From Rufibacter glacialis (GTDB lineage: Bacteria; Bacteroidota; Bacteroidia; Cytophagales; Hymenobacteraceae), in the NCBI RefSeq assembly GCF_008271745.1, contig NZ_VKKZ01000021.1, positions 434,001-498,000 on the forward strand: a stretch of 64,000 nt of DNA, written 5' to 3'. The notes under the pieces were generated by a model. The model did no database searches, had not been told where the DNA came from, and saw only the letters and a list, made by a program, of their open reading frames with translations. A program made the translations under genes and the position numbers. Below, one piece after another: positions 50,038-58,922 of this stretch (position 1 is the stretch's first letter; every line of letters starts with the position of its first letter).

Positions 50038-52143
50038 CTAGAAGAACCGAACCCGGTTGTCTTCAATGTTCGCGTTCTTGCGTACGGCCTCATACAAGGC
50101 ACTCTGGGCACGACCGGCCCGCACACCTTGCAGTTGCTGTTTCACAGAAGCAATGTCTGCTACCGGGGCCGCTGGCGTGATGCTTTTCAGCTCCACCATC
50201 ACCACCCCACCTTCGCCATCAATAGGACCGGTGCGCTGGCCTGGCTTAAGGCCGAAGGCTTTTCCAATGGCTACTGGCTCATACCCTAAACCTGGTACCG
50301 TAGCCGCGCCCAATGTCACATCATTGGCCGGACGAACCAAGGCATCTGGTCCGTATTTAGCGGCAATCTGATCTAATGAACCAGAAAGGGAAGCTAGCTT
50401 GTCTTTGATTTTTTTGGCTTTCTGTTCGTTGCGTACGGCGGCAGTTAACTCATCGCGTACATCTTCTACTTTGGCGGTTCCTTTTTCACGCTTGCCGGTT
50501 AATACCGCCACCACGTATTGGTCATCCATGGTGATCACCGGAGAAACATCGCCTTTTTTGGTGTCTTCAGAGAAAGCCCAGCGAACCAGCTCCCGCGCGT
50601 TCTGCAGGTTGTTGATGGCACGGTCAGCAGCGGTGATGTTTTTGGCTTCTGCCTGCATCACGCCTTTCTCATTGGCTACCGCTTTCTTGAAGTCTTCCAG
50701 GCTAGAGCTGTTAGAGGCAATGGCGCTGGCCCGCCCAAAGGCAGATTCACGGGAATTGTCGCTAGGGGTCATGGCCCGGGATACCTGCGCTACCTGATAG
50801 GTTCTGGTAGTTTTAGGCTCGGTGATTTTCACAATGTGGTATCCATAGTCCGTCTCTACCAGGTTAGGCAACAGACCGGCTCCTGAGGCACCAAATACCG
50901 CTTTCTCAAAAGCCGGCACCATGCGGCCTTCGGTGAACCAACCCAGGTCACCACCCATAGAGGCAGTTCCGTCGGTTCCGTGCTGGGCGGCCAGTTGGGC
51001 AAAGTTAGCACCGCCTTTGATCTGGTTCAGGAGATCCTGGGCTTTGGCTTTGGCAGCGGCTTTGGCCTCTGGCGTAGTGTTCTCAGGTTTGATCAAGATG
51101 TGGCTGGCGCGTACAGAAGCCTGGCCACCGTCTTTCACATCCATGATTTTGTAAAGGCTGAAGTTACCGTTCTGCATAAACGGACCGTACATCTTGCCTT
51201 TTTCCAGAGACTGGTTTTTCAACTCTTCAGGTAACTCATTGGCGGCTACGTACGCGCTGTTGAAAGGCGTATCTGACTCTGCCTTCACAAACAGAGAGTC
51301 ATTCTCTGTGGTAGCGAAGCGGGCGGCCAGTTCAGCGGTTTCTTCACTGTACTGGGTGCTGTCTTCTTTAGAAGCGGTTACCGGTATGGTCACATAGGTG
51401 AGGGAGCGGCCTTCTTCTACTTCAAATTTCTTCTTGTTCTTGTTCAGGTACTCGCTCAGCTGGTCATCGGTTACCTTGATGGCAGAATCAGCGATGCTGA
51501 AATAAGGCACAAACAGAGACGTGATACTGGCTTTGGTGTTTTGCTCGGCGTTGAAGCGCTTGGCTTCTTCAGTGGTCACGTAGTTTGAGAAGGTGAACAG
51601 GTTGTAGTACTTGTTCCGAAGGCGGTCTGTGGCCAGATCTGCCTCGTATTTACGCCAGGCGGCCTGCTGCTCTGCAGGCATGCTGCCCAAGTTGCGCAGG
51701 GTTTGCTTTACCTGCTCTACGTTGAACATACCGGTCTGTGGGTCAGTGAACATCTGTCTCAAAGCCGGGTGTACGTTACGGCCTTGCACCATGTCTACCT
51801 GCTCTTCCGCAGAAATACCCAAGCCTACTTTCTCAAACTCCTCCTCAAAGGCATACTTGAAAACCAGTTGGTTCCAGGTCTGCTCCCGCAGAGAAGCCAA
51901 CTCAGCTTCTGACGGCGGACGGCCGTACTGGCTGGTATAGTTGTTCTTGGCCTCTTCAAACATGGCATCGAATTCCTGCACCGACACTTCATGCCCGGCT
52001 ACTTCCCCCACTACCAACTTGTCCCCGAACAGGCGGGAATTTGGTCCCAGCAGGTCTCCCAACACAATGAAAATGAGCAAGCCAATAGCAATTGCGCCAA
52101 TGGCGAAGCCTGACTTCTCCCGAATCTTGTTAATTAATGCCAT
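50038..52143 (-). CDS. ppiD: Membrane-anchored peptidyl-prolyl isomerase, PpiD/SurA type
   Basis: The 701-residue protein has one membrane segment near the N-terminus (FAIGAIAIGLLIFIVLGDLL, 13-32). A SurA_N-like chaperone region follows (about 35-250, VSVQEFDAMFEEAKNNYTSQ). A parvulin domain is at about 335-435 (ASVRASHILIKPENTTPEAK, ANFAQLAAQHGTDGTASMGG and DLGWFTEGRMVPAFEKAVF), and a second less clear one follows near 510-620. It helps secreted proteins fold at the inner membrane. Start ATG 52143 (MALINKIREKSG) is the usual family beginning. Confidence 0.92.
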   Translation of the reverse strand: MALINKIREKSGFAIGAIAIGLLIFIVLGDLLGPNSRLFGDKLVVGEVAGHEVSVQEFDAMFEEAKNNYTSQYGRPPSEAELASLREQTWNQLVFKYAFEEEFEKVGLGISAEEQVDMVQGRNVHPALRQMFTDPQTGMFNVEQVKQTLRNLGSMPAEQQAAWRKYEADLATDRLRNKYYNLFTFSNYVTTEEAKRFNAEQNTKASITSLFVPYFSIADSAIKVTDDQLSEYLNKNKKKFEVEEGRSLTYVTIPVTASKEDSTQYSEETAELAARFATTENDSLFVKAESDTPFNSAYVAANELPEELKNQSLEKGKMYGPFMQNGNFSLYKIMDVKDGGQASVRASHILIKPENTTPEAKAAAKAKAQDLLNQIKGGANFAQLAAQHGTDGTASMGGDLGWFTEGRMVPAFEKAVFGASGAGLLPNLVETDYGYHIVKITEPKTTRTYQVAQVSRAMTPSDNSRESAFGRASAIASNSSSLEDFKKAVANEKGVMQAEAKNITAADRAINNLQNARELVRWAFSEDTKKGDVSPVITMDDQYVVAVLTGKREKGTAKVEDVRDELTAAVRNEQKAKKIKDKLASLSGSLDQIAAKYGPDALVRPANDVTLGAATVPGLGYEPVAIGKAFGLKPGQRTGPIDGEGGVVMVELKSITPAAPVADIASVKQQLQGVRAGRAQSALYEAVRKNANIEDNRVRFF

Positions 52144-52226
52144 GTAAGTGTTTGACGAATTTTAAGCGTTATGCAAAATAATCGCAATAAGTGATAAAAT
52201 CAAAATATAAGTACCTATCGCGCAGG

Positions 52227-53492
52227 TTATTCTTCTGAAGGGGCTAACCTAAGGGCCAGATGTACCGTATTGATGCGGTGTTCGTCCATAGACAGGATCC
52301 TGATCTCAAAGGGCGGAACCACCACCACATCGCCCGCGTTGGGTATTTCTTGCAATACAGACAAGATAAAACCGCCTAAAGTTTCATAGTCGCCCTCTGG
52401 CAGGTTCAGGTTGTATTTCTCATTGAGGTAGTCAATTTCCTGGCGGGCACTGAACAGGTAAGTGTTGGGTTCTGGCAAGGCCTGTTCCAGGAGGTCTTCC
52501 TCGTCGTACTCATCGTTGATGTCACCCAAGATCTCTTCCATCACGTCTTCCAGGGTCACAATACCGGAGGTGCCGCCAAACTCGTCCAGCACCAGCACAA
52601 TGCTGCGGTGTTCGGTGATGAATTTCACGAACAGCTCTTTGGCCAGCATGTTTTCGGGCACGGCTTCTATGGGAGTCAGAATCTCTTCCAGGGTAGCCGG
52701 GTTGCTGAACAGCGAGAACTGGTGGCAGTAGCCCAGAATATGGTCCAGAGAGTCCTGGTAGATCAGGATCTTGGAATGTCCCGTTTCCACCAGCGCCTGC
52801 CGCAGCACCTCTACCCCTTCCTCCAGCTCAATGGCATCAATCTCGGTGCGGGGTACCATGCACTCGCGCACCTTCACATTCTTGAACTGCAGGGCGTTGT
52901 GGAAGATCTTGCTGTCTACCTCATTGGTAGGGGTAAGCACGATCTCTTCGGGGGAATGTAACTTAACAGCGAAAGGCTGCAAAGCTATCCCGTTGGCCAC
53001 TACCTCGGTCTCGCTTTCGTCGTCTTTTTCTGAAAACAGGCCAAAAATGGAGGTAATGATAGAGGTGAGAGGATAAAACAAGACCACGAAGAAAGCCATT
53101 GGAGCGGCCGCCAGTTTTAGAAGACGGACCGGGGCGGTAAGACTAGCCAGTGTACCCACCCCCAGCACCAGGAGCCAGGCTGCCAAAACGGTTCCCACGC
53201 CTGCCGCTACCTGGGCCACCTGCGCTGGTAGCGCCTGCTGCAACAGAAAGGAGAAGCTCCCAAACAAGCCCAACCCCAGCAACAAAAGGGAGAGCCCTAT
53301 GCCCAAGTGAATAGAAAGCAAAGTCTGCCGCTCGCGGGCCAGGAGGAAACCTACCAGGGAGTGGGAGTTCTCTGCCACCTGTAACCGCAGGTACGCCCGC
53401 CCGATCTGTCGCATGCCCACTTCAGCCACGCTGAACAGCGCGAGCAGCAGAATCCCTACTGCGGCTGATATGTACAAGAAGGCAAGGTCCAT
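52227..53492 (-). CDS. CNNM/CBS/CorC-HlyC protein (hemolysin family, GldE-like)
   Basis: The 421-residue protein has four membrane segments (about 1-150, DUF21/CNNM). A paired CBS module follows (about 205-325: VRECMVPRTEIDAIELEEG, ILIYQDSLDHILGYCH, LVLDEFGGTSGIVTLEDVME) and a C-terminal CorC/HlyC domain (about 335-415: YLFSARQEIDYLNEKYNLNL, ETLGGFILSVLQEIP, FEIRILSMDEHRI). It is related to metal transporters and to GldE, which gliding Bacteroidota need; which of these applies cannot be told. It lies between ppiD and the 52-residue membrane protein on the same strand. Confidence 0.88.
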   Translation of the reverse strand: MDLAFLYISAAVGILLLALFSVAEVGMRQIGRAYLRLQVAENSHSLVGFLLARERQTLLSIHLGIGLSLLLLGLGLFGSFSFLLQQALPAQVAQVAAGVGTVLAAWLLVLGVGTLASLTAPVRLLKLAAAPMAFFVVLFYPLTSIITSIFGLFSEKDDESETEVVANGIALQPFAVKLHSPEEIVLTPTNEVDSKIFHNALQFKNVKVRECMVPRTEIDAIELEEGVEVLRQALVETGHSKILIYQDSLDHILGYCHQFSLFSNPATLEEILTPIEAVPENMLAKELFVKFITEHRSIVLVLDEFGGTSGIVTLEDVMEEILGDINDEYDEEDLLEQALPEPNTYLFSARQEIDYLNEKYNLNLPEGDYETLGGFILSVLQEIPNAGDVVVVPPFEIRILSMDEHRINTVHLALRLAPSEE

Positions 53493-53504
53493 GAGATAGG
53501 AAAG

Positions 53505-53663
53505 TTAACGCTTTGGCTTATCCATACGGAAAAGCATGAGAAAGATAAAAGACAACATGATGATCCAGTAACTTTCCAGCACGCCCACCACAATGGATTG
53601 GTGCACGCCAATGACCAGGAAAGCGACGGCCAGCGCCATGTAGATAGTTTGCTTGAGGGTCAT
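53505..53663 (-). CDS. 52-residue membrane protein coupled to lptC
   Basis: The frame reads MTLKQTIYMALAVAFLVIGV, then a second membrane span VVGVLESYWIIMLSFIFLML and FRMDKPKR before TAA (53505-53507). Its start ATG (53663-53661) overlaps the lptC stop TGA (53662-53660) as ATGA, a classic sign of coupled translation. Two membrane spans with basic ends are seen. It is probably conserved in the order coaX-OMP-lptC-small protein-CNNM. Function unknown. Confidence 0.75.
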   Translation of the reverse strand: MTLKQTIYMALAVAFLVIGVHQSIVVGVLESYWIIMLSFIFLMLFRMDKPKR

Positions 53664-54226
53664 TGCTTTAAGACAAAAGAGCCGGAGAACTGTTTTAGCG
53701 TGTAGTCTGAGAAGTCTTGCTTGGCCGTTAAGCCCACGCCCGTCACTACTTCATCTGTACTGGTGATGCGCACAAACTTGTCTGTGAAGATGGTTTGCTT
53801 CTGCCTTTCCCAGAACAGCTCCTCGGTGTTCAGCTGCTCTTGCTTGACCATGTTCTTCACCACCACATCATTGCGGGCAACATACTGGTCTTTGGCTTTG
53901 TCATAGCGGCCGTACTTGGCGGTGATGATGGTAGTAGGCTTCTCTTCTTCATAGAAGGTGATGTGCATGCCTTTGGTATATACTATATCACCGTTCTGCA
54001 ACTGCTGTTCCACCGGGGCGCTCAGCTTCAGTTTCATCTTGGCCGAGTCGCTGTAGATGGTGACCTGGTTGTAGGTCTCAGAAGAAGGGCCTTTGTACTC
54101 AATGGGCTTGATGGTCTCATCTGCCTGCTGGCAGCCCCCACTGAACGCGGTCAGCAGCAGCACCAGCAAGAAGGGCGCCGAGGGGCAGCAATGTTGTATG
54201 AGCAGGGTCTTAAGGCGGTTACGCAT
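53660..54226 (-). CDS. lptC: LPS export periplasmic protein LptC (lipoprotein form)
   Basis: The 188-residue protein has an N-terminal signal with lipobox (LTAFSGGCQQ). The LptC beta-jellyroll follows with SETYNQVTIYSDSAKMKLKL, QNGDIVYTKGMHITFYEEEK, ITAKYGRYDKAKDQYVARND and TEELFWERQKQTIFTDKFVR with GVGLTAKQDFSDY. It passes LPS from the inner-membrane complex (with LptB, at 38896-39627) to LptA. Proteobacterial LptC has a membrane anchor; here the lipobox suggests a lipid anchor, as usual in Bacteroidota. ATG 54226 is chosen; ATG 54256 would add ten residues. Confidence 0.9.
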   Translation of the reverse strand: MRNRLKTLLIQHCCPSAPFLLVLLLTAFSGGCQQADETIKPIEYKGPSSETYNQVTIYSDSAKMKLKLSAPVEQQLQNGDIVYTKGMHITFYEEEKPTTIITAKYGRYDKAKDQYVARNDVVVKNMVKQEQLNTEELFWERQKQTIFTDKFVRITSTDEVVTGVGLTAKQDFSDYTLKQFSGSFVLKQ

Positions 54227-54327
54227 TCCTTTAAACGGTTCAGATACCAGACCCAAAAATCAGCGAGTGATTCAGGGCCTGGTATCTGTCTTTCTTTTTA
54301 TGGATTTGTCTGGTGAACGCTGAGGGC

Positions 54328-55668
54328 TTAGTCAAACTTCCGCTTGATGAACCATTTGTTGTTGAAGGTCACTCCCACGTTCACCCGGAAATACTGCTCT
54401 TTGAGCCCTGTGTTTTTCGCTTGCATCTGCCCCACGGTAAAGCTGGTGTTCAGCAAGGCCTGGGTGTAGTCTGGCGGACGAACGCCTCTGCCCAAGGGCA
54501 GCGAAAAACCCCAGGTGACAGCCATGTCTTTCAAGTCATGGGCGGTCACGGCGTTGCTTCCCTGGCTAATGGCTTTGATCTCTGAGTTACCGTAATAGCC
54601 CCCGAAGCGGTAGGTTACCCGTCTAAAATAAGAGCTCACAGAGCCGGCATCCGGGGTAAACTCAGTGCCTACGCCCACACGGTAACCGTCTCCCATTTCC
54701 TGACGGCCTTCGCCTTTGTTTAAGCTGAAGCCTCTGAAATCAGAGCCTTTGGTTTGGGTATAGTCTGCGCCTAAAGACCAGTTTTTGTTGTTGTCATACG
54801 CCACGCCTACCTGCAACATCTGCGGCAGGGTGGTATAGCCTTCCAAACTATCGGTGACCAGGCTGGAGATGACAGACTCATCCAGAAAACGTCTTTCCTG
54901 CGCTACCTGTCTATCTGTTTCAATGTGGGCTTTGCCGGTATAGGTGGCGCCAAAAGCCAGGTTGGCTTTGTCGCTTACCTTCTTGCGGTAATGCAGCCCG
55001 CCTTTGAACATAAGGCCAGAATACCGCGAAGAGGTGCGGATCAAGGTTTTCTGCAAGGCACTGGTGGAGTCTTCCCTATCTACCAGCACCGTGGACTCCT
55101 GCCGGTCAATGGTCCCGAAGAGGTAAGACCCGGACACCCCAGCGGTCAAACCGGTAGCTATCCGTACCCCATTGGCAAAATACACCTCGTTCAAGCCGCC
55201 GCTGCCGTTGTACTCGCTAAAGGAGGTAACGGTGTTCTCTGCGCCTTTCACGGGGCTGCTGGAGACAGAGGCATAGTTCACCCTGCTGTACGGCCGCAAT
55301 CCAATGGAAGCCGTCCAGCGGCGGGAAAGGGGAAGCGCCAGGGCCAAAGACCCCAGGTTGGCCGTTCCGTCTATCTGGGAGTTATTCTTATCTGACAACC
55401 GCTTCAGTTCCGCGGCTACGGCCGCCTCAAACGTGACTGAGCTGTTATAGAAAAGCAGCGCCGGGTTCTGGTCATTGATGAGTGCCCCACTACCAGAGGC
55501 CACACCTATCTGCCCCATGGCCGCACTGCGGATAGAGCTGGTACCATGCGCCATGTCTCCTACCCCAAAGCGGGAATAAGGGGAGTTGGAGAGCTGTTGC
55601 GCCTGCCCTTGCTGTGCCCCAAGGGCTAGACCAGAAATCAATAACAGTGCGCGGAAAGGCTTATACAT
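54328..55668 (-). CDS. Outer-membrane beta-barrel protein (FadL/PorV-like)
   Basis: The 446-residue protein has a signal peptide (ALLLISGLALGAQQGQAQ) and begins NSPYSRFGVGDMAHGTSSIR, the typical start of a Bacteroidota outer-membrane transport family related to FadL. Amphipathic strands alternate to the end (KWSLGADYTQTKGSDFRGF, YRFGGYYGNSEI, FRVNVGVTFNNKWFIKRKFD). It probably forms a barrel for hydrophobic substrates. The start overlaps the coaX stop by 8 bases when ATG 55668 is used (an earlier ATG at 55677 is possible). It precedes lptC on the same transcript. Confidence 0.82.
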   Translation of the reverse strand: MYKPFRALLLISGLALGAQQGQAQQLSNSPYSRFGVGDMAHGTSSIRSAAMGQIGVASGSGALINDQNPALLFYNSSVTFEAAVAAELKRLSDKNNSQIDGTANLGSLALALPLSRRWTASIGLRPYSRVNYASVSSSPVKGAENTVTSFSEYNGSGGLNEVYFANGVRIATGLTAGVSGSYLFGTIDRQESTVLVDREDSTSALQKTLIRTSSRYSGLMFKGGLHYRKKVSDKANLAFGATYTGKAHIETDRQVAQERRFLDESVISSLVTDSLEGYTTLPQMLQVGVAYDNNKNWSLGADYTQTKGSDFRGFSLNKGEGRQEMGDGYRVGVGTEFTPDAGSVSSYFRRVTYRFGGYYGNSEIKAISQGSNAVTAHDLKDMAVTWGFSLPLGRGVRPPDYTQALLNTSFTVGQMQAKNTGLKEQYFRVNVGVTFNNKWFIKRKFD

Positions 55669-56377
55669 TATACTCAAGTATTCGGTTTAACCCGATTAAA
55701 ACCAATTCGGGAATGACAAAGATGCGTGCTTTTACTGTACTTTCAAAAAACCGGGCGTCTCCGCCGCAGAGAATAACGGCCAATGGTTTGTATTGACGTT
55801 CATAATGTTGAATCATGCCTTCCGCCTCGGCCACCACGCCAAAAAGAACTCCTCCTTTTATGGCCTCAGCGGTGGTTTTACCAGGTCTGGGCGGTAAGTC
55901 AAAACCCGCCAGCAGTGGTAGTTTGCCGGTAAAGGAATGGACCGCCTGGTACCGCATGGCAATGCCCGGCGATATACTGCCGCCTTGGTAAGTACCGTTG
56001 GCTTCCAGCAGGTCATAGGTGATGCAGGTACCCGCGTCTATGATGAGGCAGTGCCGGTCTTTGAGCAGGTACTGCGCCCCTACCGCCGCCGCCAACCGGT
56101 CTGCCCCTAAGGTTTGGGGTGTACCGTACTGGTTCTGCACCGGCACCGGAGTCTGGGCATTGAACAGTATCCGGTGCCCCGTCACCGGAATATGCTGCAC
56201 CAGTTCCGCTGACTCCTGACTCACTGAAGACATGATGGCGTTTTGCAGGGGAACACCCGCCAGTTGCTCCCCCAGAGAGGAGAAATCTGGTGCGGTGAAC
56301 TGCTGCACCAAATGCCCGTCTTGAAAAAGACCGGCCTTGATGCGGGTGTTCCCCCGGTCTATCGCCAAATTCAGCAT
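55661..56377 (-). CDS. coaX: Type III pantothenate kinase
   Basis: The 238-residue ASKHA-fold kinase has NLAIDRGNTRIKAGLF (phosphate 1), the GADR block TLGADRLAAAVGAQYLL, IIDAGTCITYDLLEANGTYQ with GGSISPGIAMRYQAVHSFTG (phosphate 2) and ILCGGDARFFES (adenosine). It phosphorylates pantothenate and so continues the route begun by panC and panD at 21454-22721. It is the first gene of the run coaX-OMP-lptC-small protein-CNNM. Confidence 0.94.
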   Translation of the reverse strand: MLNLAIDRGNTRIKAGLFQDGHLVQQFTAPDFSSLGEQLAGVPLQNAIMSSVSQESAELVQHIPVTGHRILFNAQTPVPVQNQYGTPQTLGADRLAAAVGAQYLLKDRHCLIIDAGTCITYDLLEANGTYQGGSISPGIAMRYQAVHSFTGKLPLLAGFDLPPRPGKTTAEAIKGGVLFGVVAEAEGMIQHYERQYKPLAVILCGGDARFFESTVKARIFVIPELVLIGLNRILEYNV

Positions 56378-56392
56378 TCTTGGAACGACAGA

Positions 56393-58273
56393 TTACATAA
56401 AGTATTTCAGACGCACTACTTCTTTTTCAGATAAGAAACGCCAGTTGCCTCTAGGCAGGTCTTTTTTGGTTAAGCCTGCATACTGCACCCGGTCCAGGGT
56501 GACTACATCATAGCCCAGGTGTTCAAAGATGCGGCGCACAATGCGGTTGCGGCCAATGTGGATCTCAATGCCTAAGAACTTGTTGCTGTCTCCTAAAAGC
56601 GCCACTTCATCTACTTCGGCTTTGCCGTCTTCCAGCATGAGGCCCTCTTGGATCTGCTTCACATGATCTTGCGTGATGGGCTTGTCCAGTTCTACCTGGT
56701 AGATCTTAGAGACCTTGTTAGAAGGGTGCGTCAGTTTCTGGGCCAGTTCGCCGTCATTGGTGAACAACAGCAAACCAGTGGTGTTTCTGTCTAGACGGCC
56801 TACCGGGAACATGCGCTCTTTAGAGGCATTCTTCACCAGGTCCATCACGGTTTTGCGGCCCTCAGGGTCATCTGTGGTGGTCAGGAAGTCTTTTGGTTTG
56901 TTGAGGAGCACGTACACGGTTTTCTCGCGGCTCAGGGTTTTACGCCCGTACTGCACCGTATCTGTGGGAGCCACTTTATAGCCCATCTCCGTTACCACCT
57001 GTCCGTTTACCTTGATCTCACCGGCGGCAATCAACTCATCTGCCTCGCGGCGCGAACAGATACCGGCGTTGGCGATGTAGCGGTTCAGGCGCAGGTCTTC
57101 GTTTCCGTACGACTCGTCTCTTTTCTTGCGGCGCTCTTCATAGCGTTTCAGGTTGTAGAAAGGAGCTTCCTGGGTTTCCTCATCAGTGCGCCCGAAGCGG
57201 CCTTCTTTGAAACCTTTGCCGTCGGCTCTGGCCGGACGGTCTTTTCTATCTGTACGGTCTGCCCCGCGGGCTGGCCTATCTGTACGATCTGGCCTTGATG
57301 AACCCCGCTCCGGACGGTCATCCCGTTTCTGGAAAGATGAAGCACGGTCATCGCGGCCGCGGTTTTCACGTGGAGCACTGCGGTCAAACGGCCGATCGCC
57401 TTCCCTGCGGGCTGGGCGCTCTGAACGGTTTTCGTCACGATTTCCAGAAAATGGCCGGTTTTCGCGCGGAGCATCACTGCGGCGCTCATCACGGTTAAAG
57501 CCTCCTTCGCGGCGCTCACCGCCCTGGTTATAGCCATTGCCTTCACGGTCGCCGGTTCTTTCTCTGCGGTCATCGCCACCACGGTTGAGCCCACGGTCGT
57601 TGCGGTCTGAGGAAAAACCGCCTGGTTTTTGGAAACCACCTTCGCGGCGGTCACCGCTACGGGCCGGACGATTATCGTCTCTGCCGGCTCCGAAAGCCGG
57701 ACGGTCTGAACCTCGGCGGTCACCGCCCCGCTCGTCACGGTTGCCGAAAGAACGGCGCTCGCCGCCTCTTTCTTCTCCGCCCCTGGCCGGGCCTCTGCCG
57801 CCTTCACGACGGTCCTGGAAAGAACCACCGCTGCGGGTGTCTCTGCCTTCAGAGCGGTTGAAGCCGCCTTCTCTGGGGGATCTGCGGTCTGAACGGTCAT
57901 TCTCACCACGGGGCCTGAAATCTGGGCGGTCGTTGCCTCTGTCTGGTCTCTCAAAGCCGCGGGCCGGACGGAAATCTCCTCCCCGGCGGTCGTTTTCCCT
58001 TCTGGGAGCCCGTTCTCTGTTCTCGCGGTTGGTGTTTACTTCTCCGTCACGGTCATCATCTTGGCGCGGTCTTTCTGAACGCTCGCGGCCACCGGTGGCT
58101 CTATCTGATGGGTCTGAGTCTCTCTCTCGGTTGCGGAAGCCTCCTTCGCGCCTGTCGCCTTCTGAGCGGTCAAAGCGGGTGCCTCTGCCAAATACTTTCT
58201 TGTTGTCATCCCCGGAGTTATTATTCCGTGGACGGTCTGTGCCTTCTTGAGGCATATCTTCGTTTCTAGCCAT
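56393..58273 (-). CDS. rluB: rRNA pseudouridine synthase RluB type with long disordered N-terminus
   Basis: The 626-residue protein has two distinct parts. Residues 1 to about 380 are a low-complexity stretch of R, D, E, G and N with recurring RxGGFxR, DRRG and RPAR units. Then come the S4 RNA-binding domain (about 393-445: LRLNRYIANAGICSRREADE) and the RsuA/RluB catalytic domain with VYVLLNKPKDFLTTTDDPEG, FPVGRLDRNTTGLLLFTNDG (catalytic D495) and GRNRIVRRIFEHLGYDVVTL. It makes a pseudouridine in 23S rRNA. The N-terminus, about 60 percent of the protein, is an RNA-binding-like disordered extension. It starts 15 bases before coaX downstream on the same strand. Confidence 0.92.
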   Translation of the reverse strand: MARNEDMPQEGTDRPRNNNSGDDNKKVFGRGTRFDRSEGDRREGGFRNRERDSDPSDRATGGRERSERPRQDDDRDGEVNTNRENRERAPRRENDRRGGDFRPARGFERPDRGNDRPDFRPRGENDRSDRRSPREGGFNRSEGRDTRSGGSFQDRREGGRGPARGGEERGGERRSFGNRDERGGDRRGSDRPAFGAGRDDNRPARSGDRREGGFQKPGGFSSDRNDRGLNRGGDDRRERTGDREGNGYNQGGERREGGFNRDERRSDAPRENRPFSGNRDENRSERPARREGDRPFDRSAPRENRGRDDRASSFQKRDDRPERGSSRPDRTDRPARGADRTDRKDRPARADGKGFKEGRFGRTDEETQEAPFYNLKRYEERRKKRDESYGNEDLRLNRYIANAGICSRREADELIAAGEIKVNGQVVTEMGYKVAPTDTVQYGRKTLSREKTVYVLLNKPKDFLTTTDDPEGRKTVMDLVKNASKERMFPVGRLDRNTTGLLLFTNDGELAQKLTHPSNKVSKIYQVELDKPITQDHVKQIQEGLMLEDGKAEVDEVALLGDSNKFLGIEIHIGRNRIVRRIFEHLGYDVVTLDRVQYAGLTKKDLPRGNWRFLSEKEVVRLKYFM

Positions 58274-58341
58274 GTTCTTGTGAAAAATTGCAGTATCGCT
58301 ACTGTATAAAAAGGATGTGATGCAAGGGATGTGGTGCTATG

Positions 58342-58905
58342 TTAGAGCGCGGCGGCTTCGCCGATGGTGTTCTCTTCCGGGGCCAGGTCTCTGAGCTGCG
58401 GAAGGTCTTTGAGGTGGTTGAGACCAAAATATTCCATGAACTTCTGGCTGGTGCCAAACAGGACGGGGCGCCCAATGGTATTGGCTTTGCCTTTTATTTC
58501 CAGCAGGCCTTTCTCCAGCAGCCGCTGGATGGCGTAGTCACAGCTGACGCCTCTGATCTGCTCTACCTGTGAGCGGGTGATGGGCTGTTTGTAGGCAATG
58601 ATGGCCAGGGTCTCCAAGGCAGAGGCCGACAGCTTCTTCTTGGACTTATGCTTCAATAAAATGCTGACTGAATCTTCATAGGCGGGCTTGGTGAGAAACT
58701 GGTAGCCCCCGCCAATGGCGTAAATCTGAAAAGCGAACGCGTCGGTAGAGAATTGAGCATTGAGCTGCTCAATTCCCTCCAACACATCACTCACGCTCAC
58801 CTCTGTGACCAGGGCCTCAGAAAGGCATTTCTGCAATTCCTCAATAGACACCGGCGAGGTGGCGCAGAAAATAAGCGCCTGAAGATGATTCAGTAACAGG
58901 TTCAA
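58342..58905 (-). CDS. scpB: SMC-ScpAB complex subunit ScpB
   Basis: The 187-residue protein has the two winged helix domains of ScpB: LQALIFCATSPVSIEELQKC, FAFQIYAIGGGYQFLTKPAY, LSASALETLAIIAYKQPITR, QVEQIRGVSCDYAIQRLLEK and GLLEIKGKANTIGRPVLFGT with the final FMEYFGLNHLKDLP. It works with ScpA and SMC in chromosome condensation; neither is in the window. The start is TTG 58905, as no ATG fits. Confidence 0.94.
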   Translation of the reverse strand: MNLLLNHLQALIFCATSPVSIEELQKCLSEALVTEVSVSDVLEGIEQLNAQFSTDAFAFQIYAIGGGYQFLTKPAYEDSVSILLKHKSKKKLSASALETLAIIAYKQPITRSQVEQIRGVSCDYAIQRLLEKGLLEIKGKANTIGRPVLFGTSQKFMEYFGLNHLKDLPQLRDLAPEENTIGEAAAL

Positions 58906-58922
58906 ATTGTATGCGGTTTAAT

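Noticed and set aside
57537-58250. Long plus-strand open frame (237 codons) opposite rluB
   Set aside because: It is the mirror of the Arg/Asp-rich repeat region, giving Ser/Arg/Pro-rich nonsense; the rluB frame continues into recognised domains.
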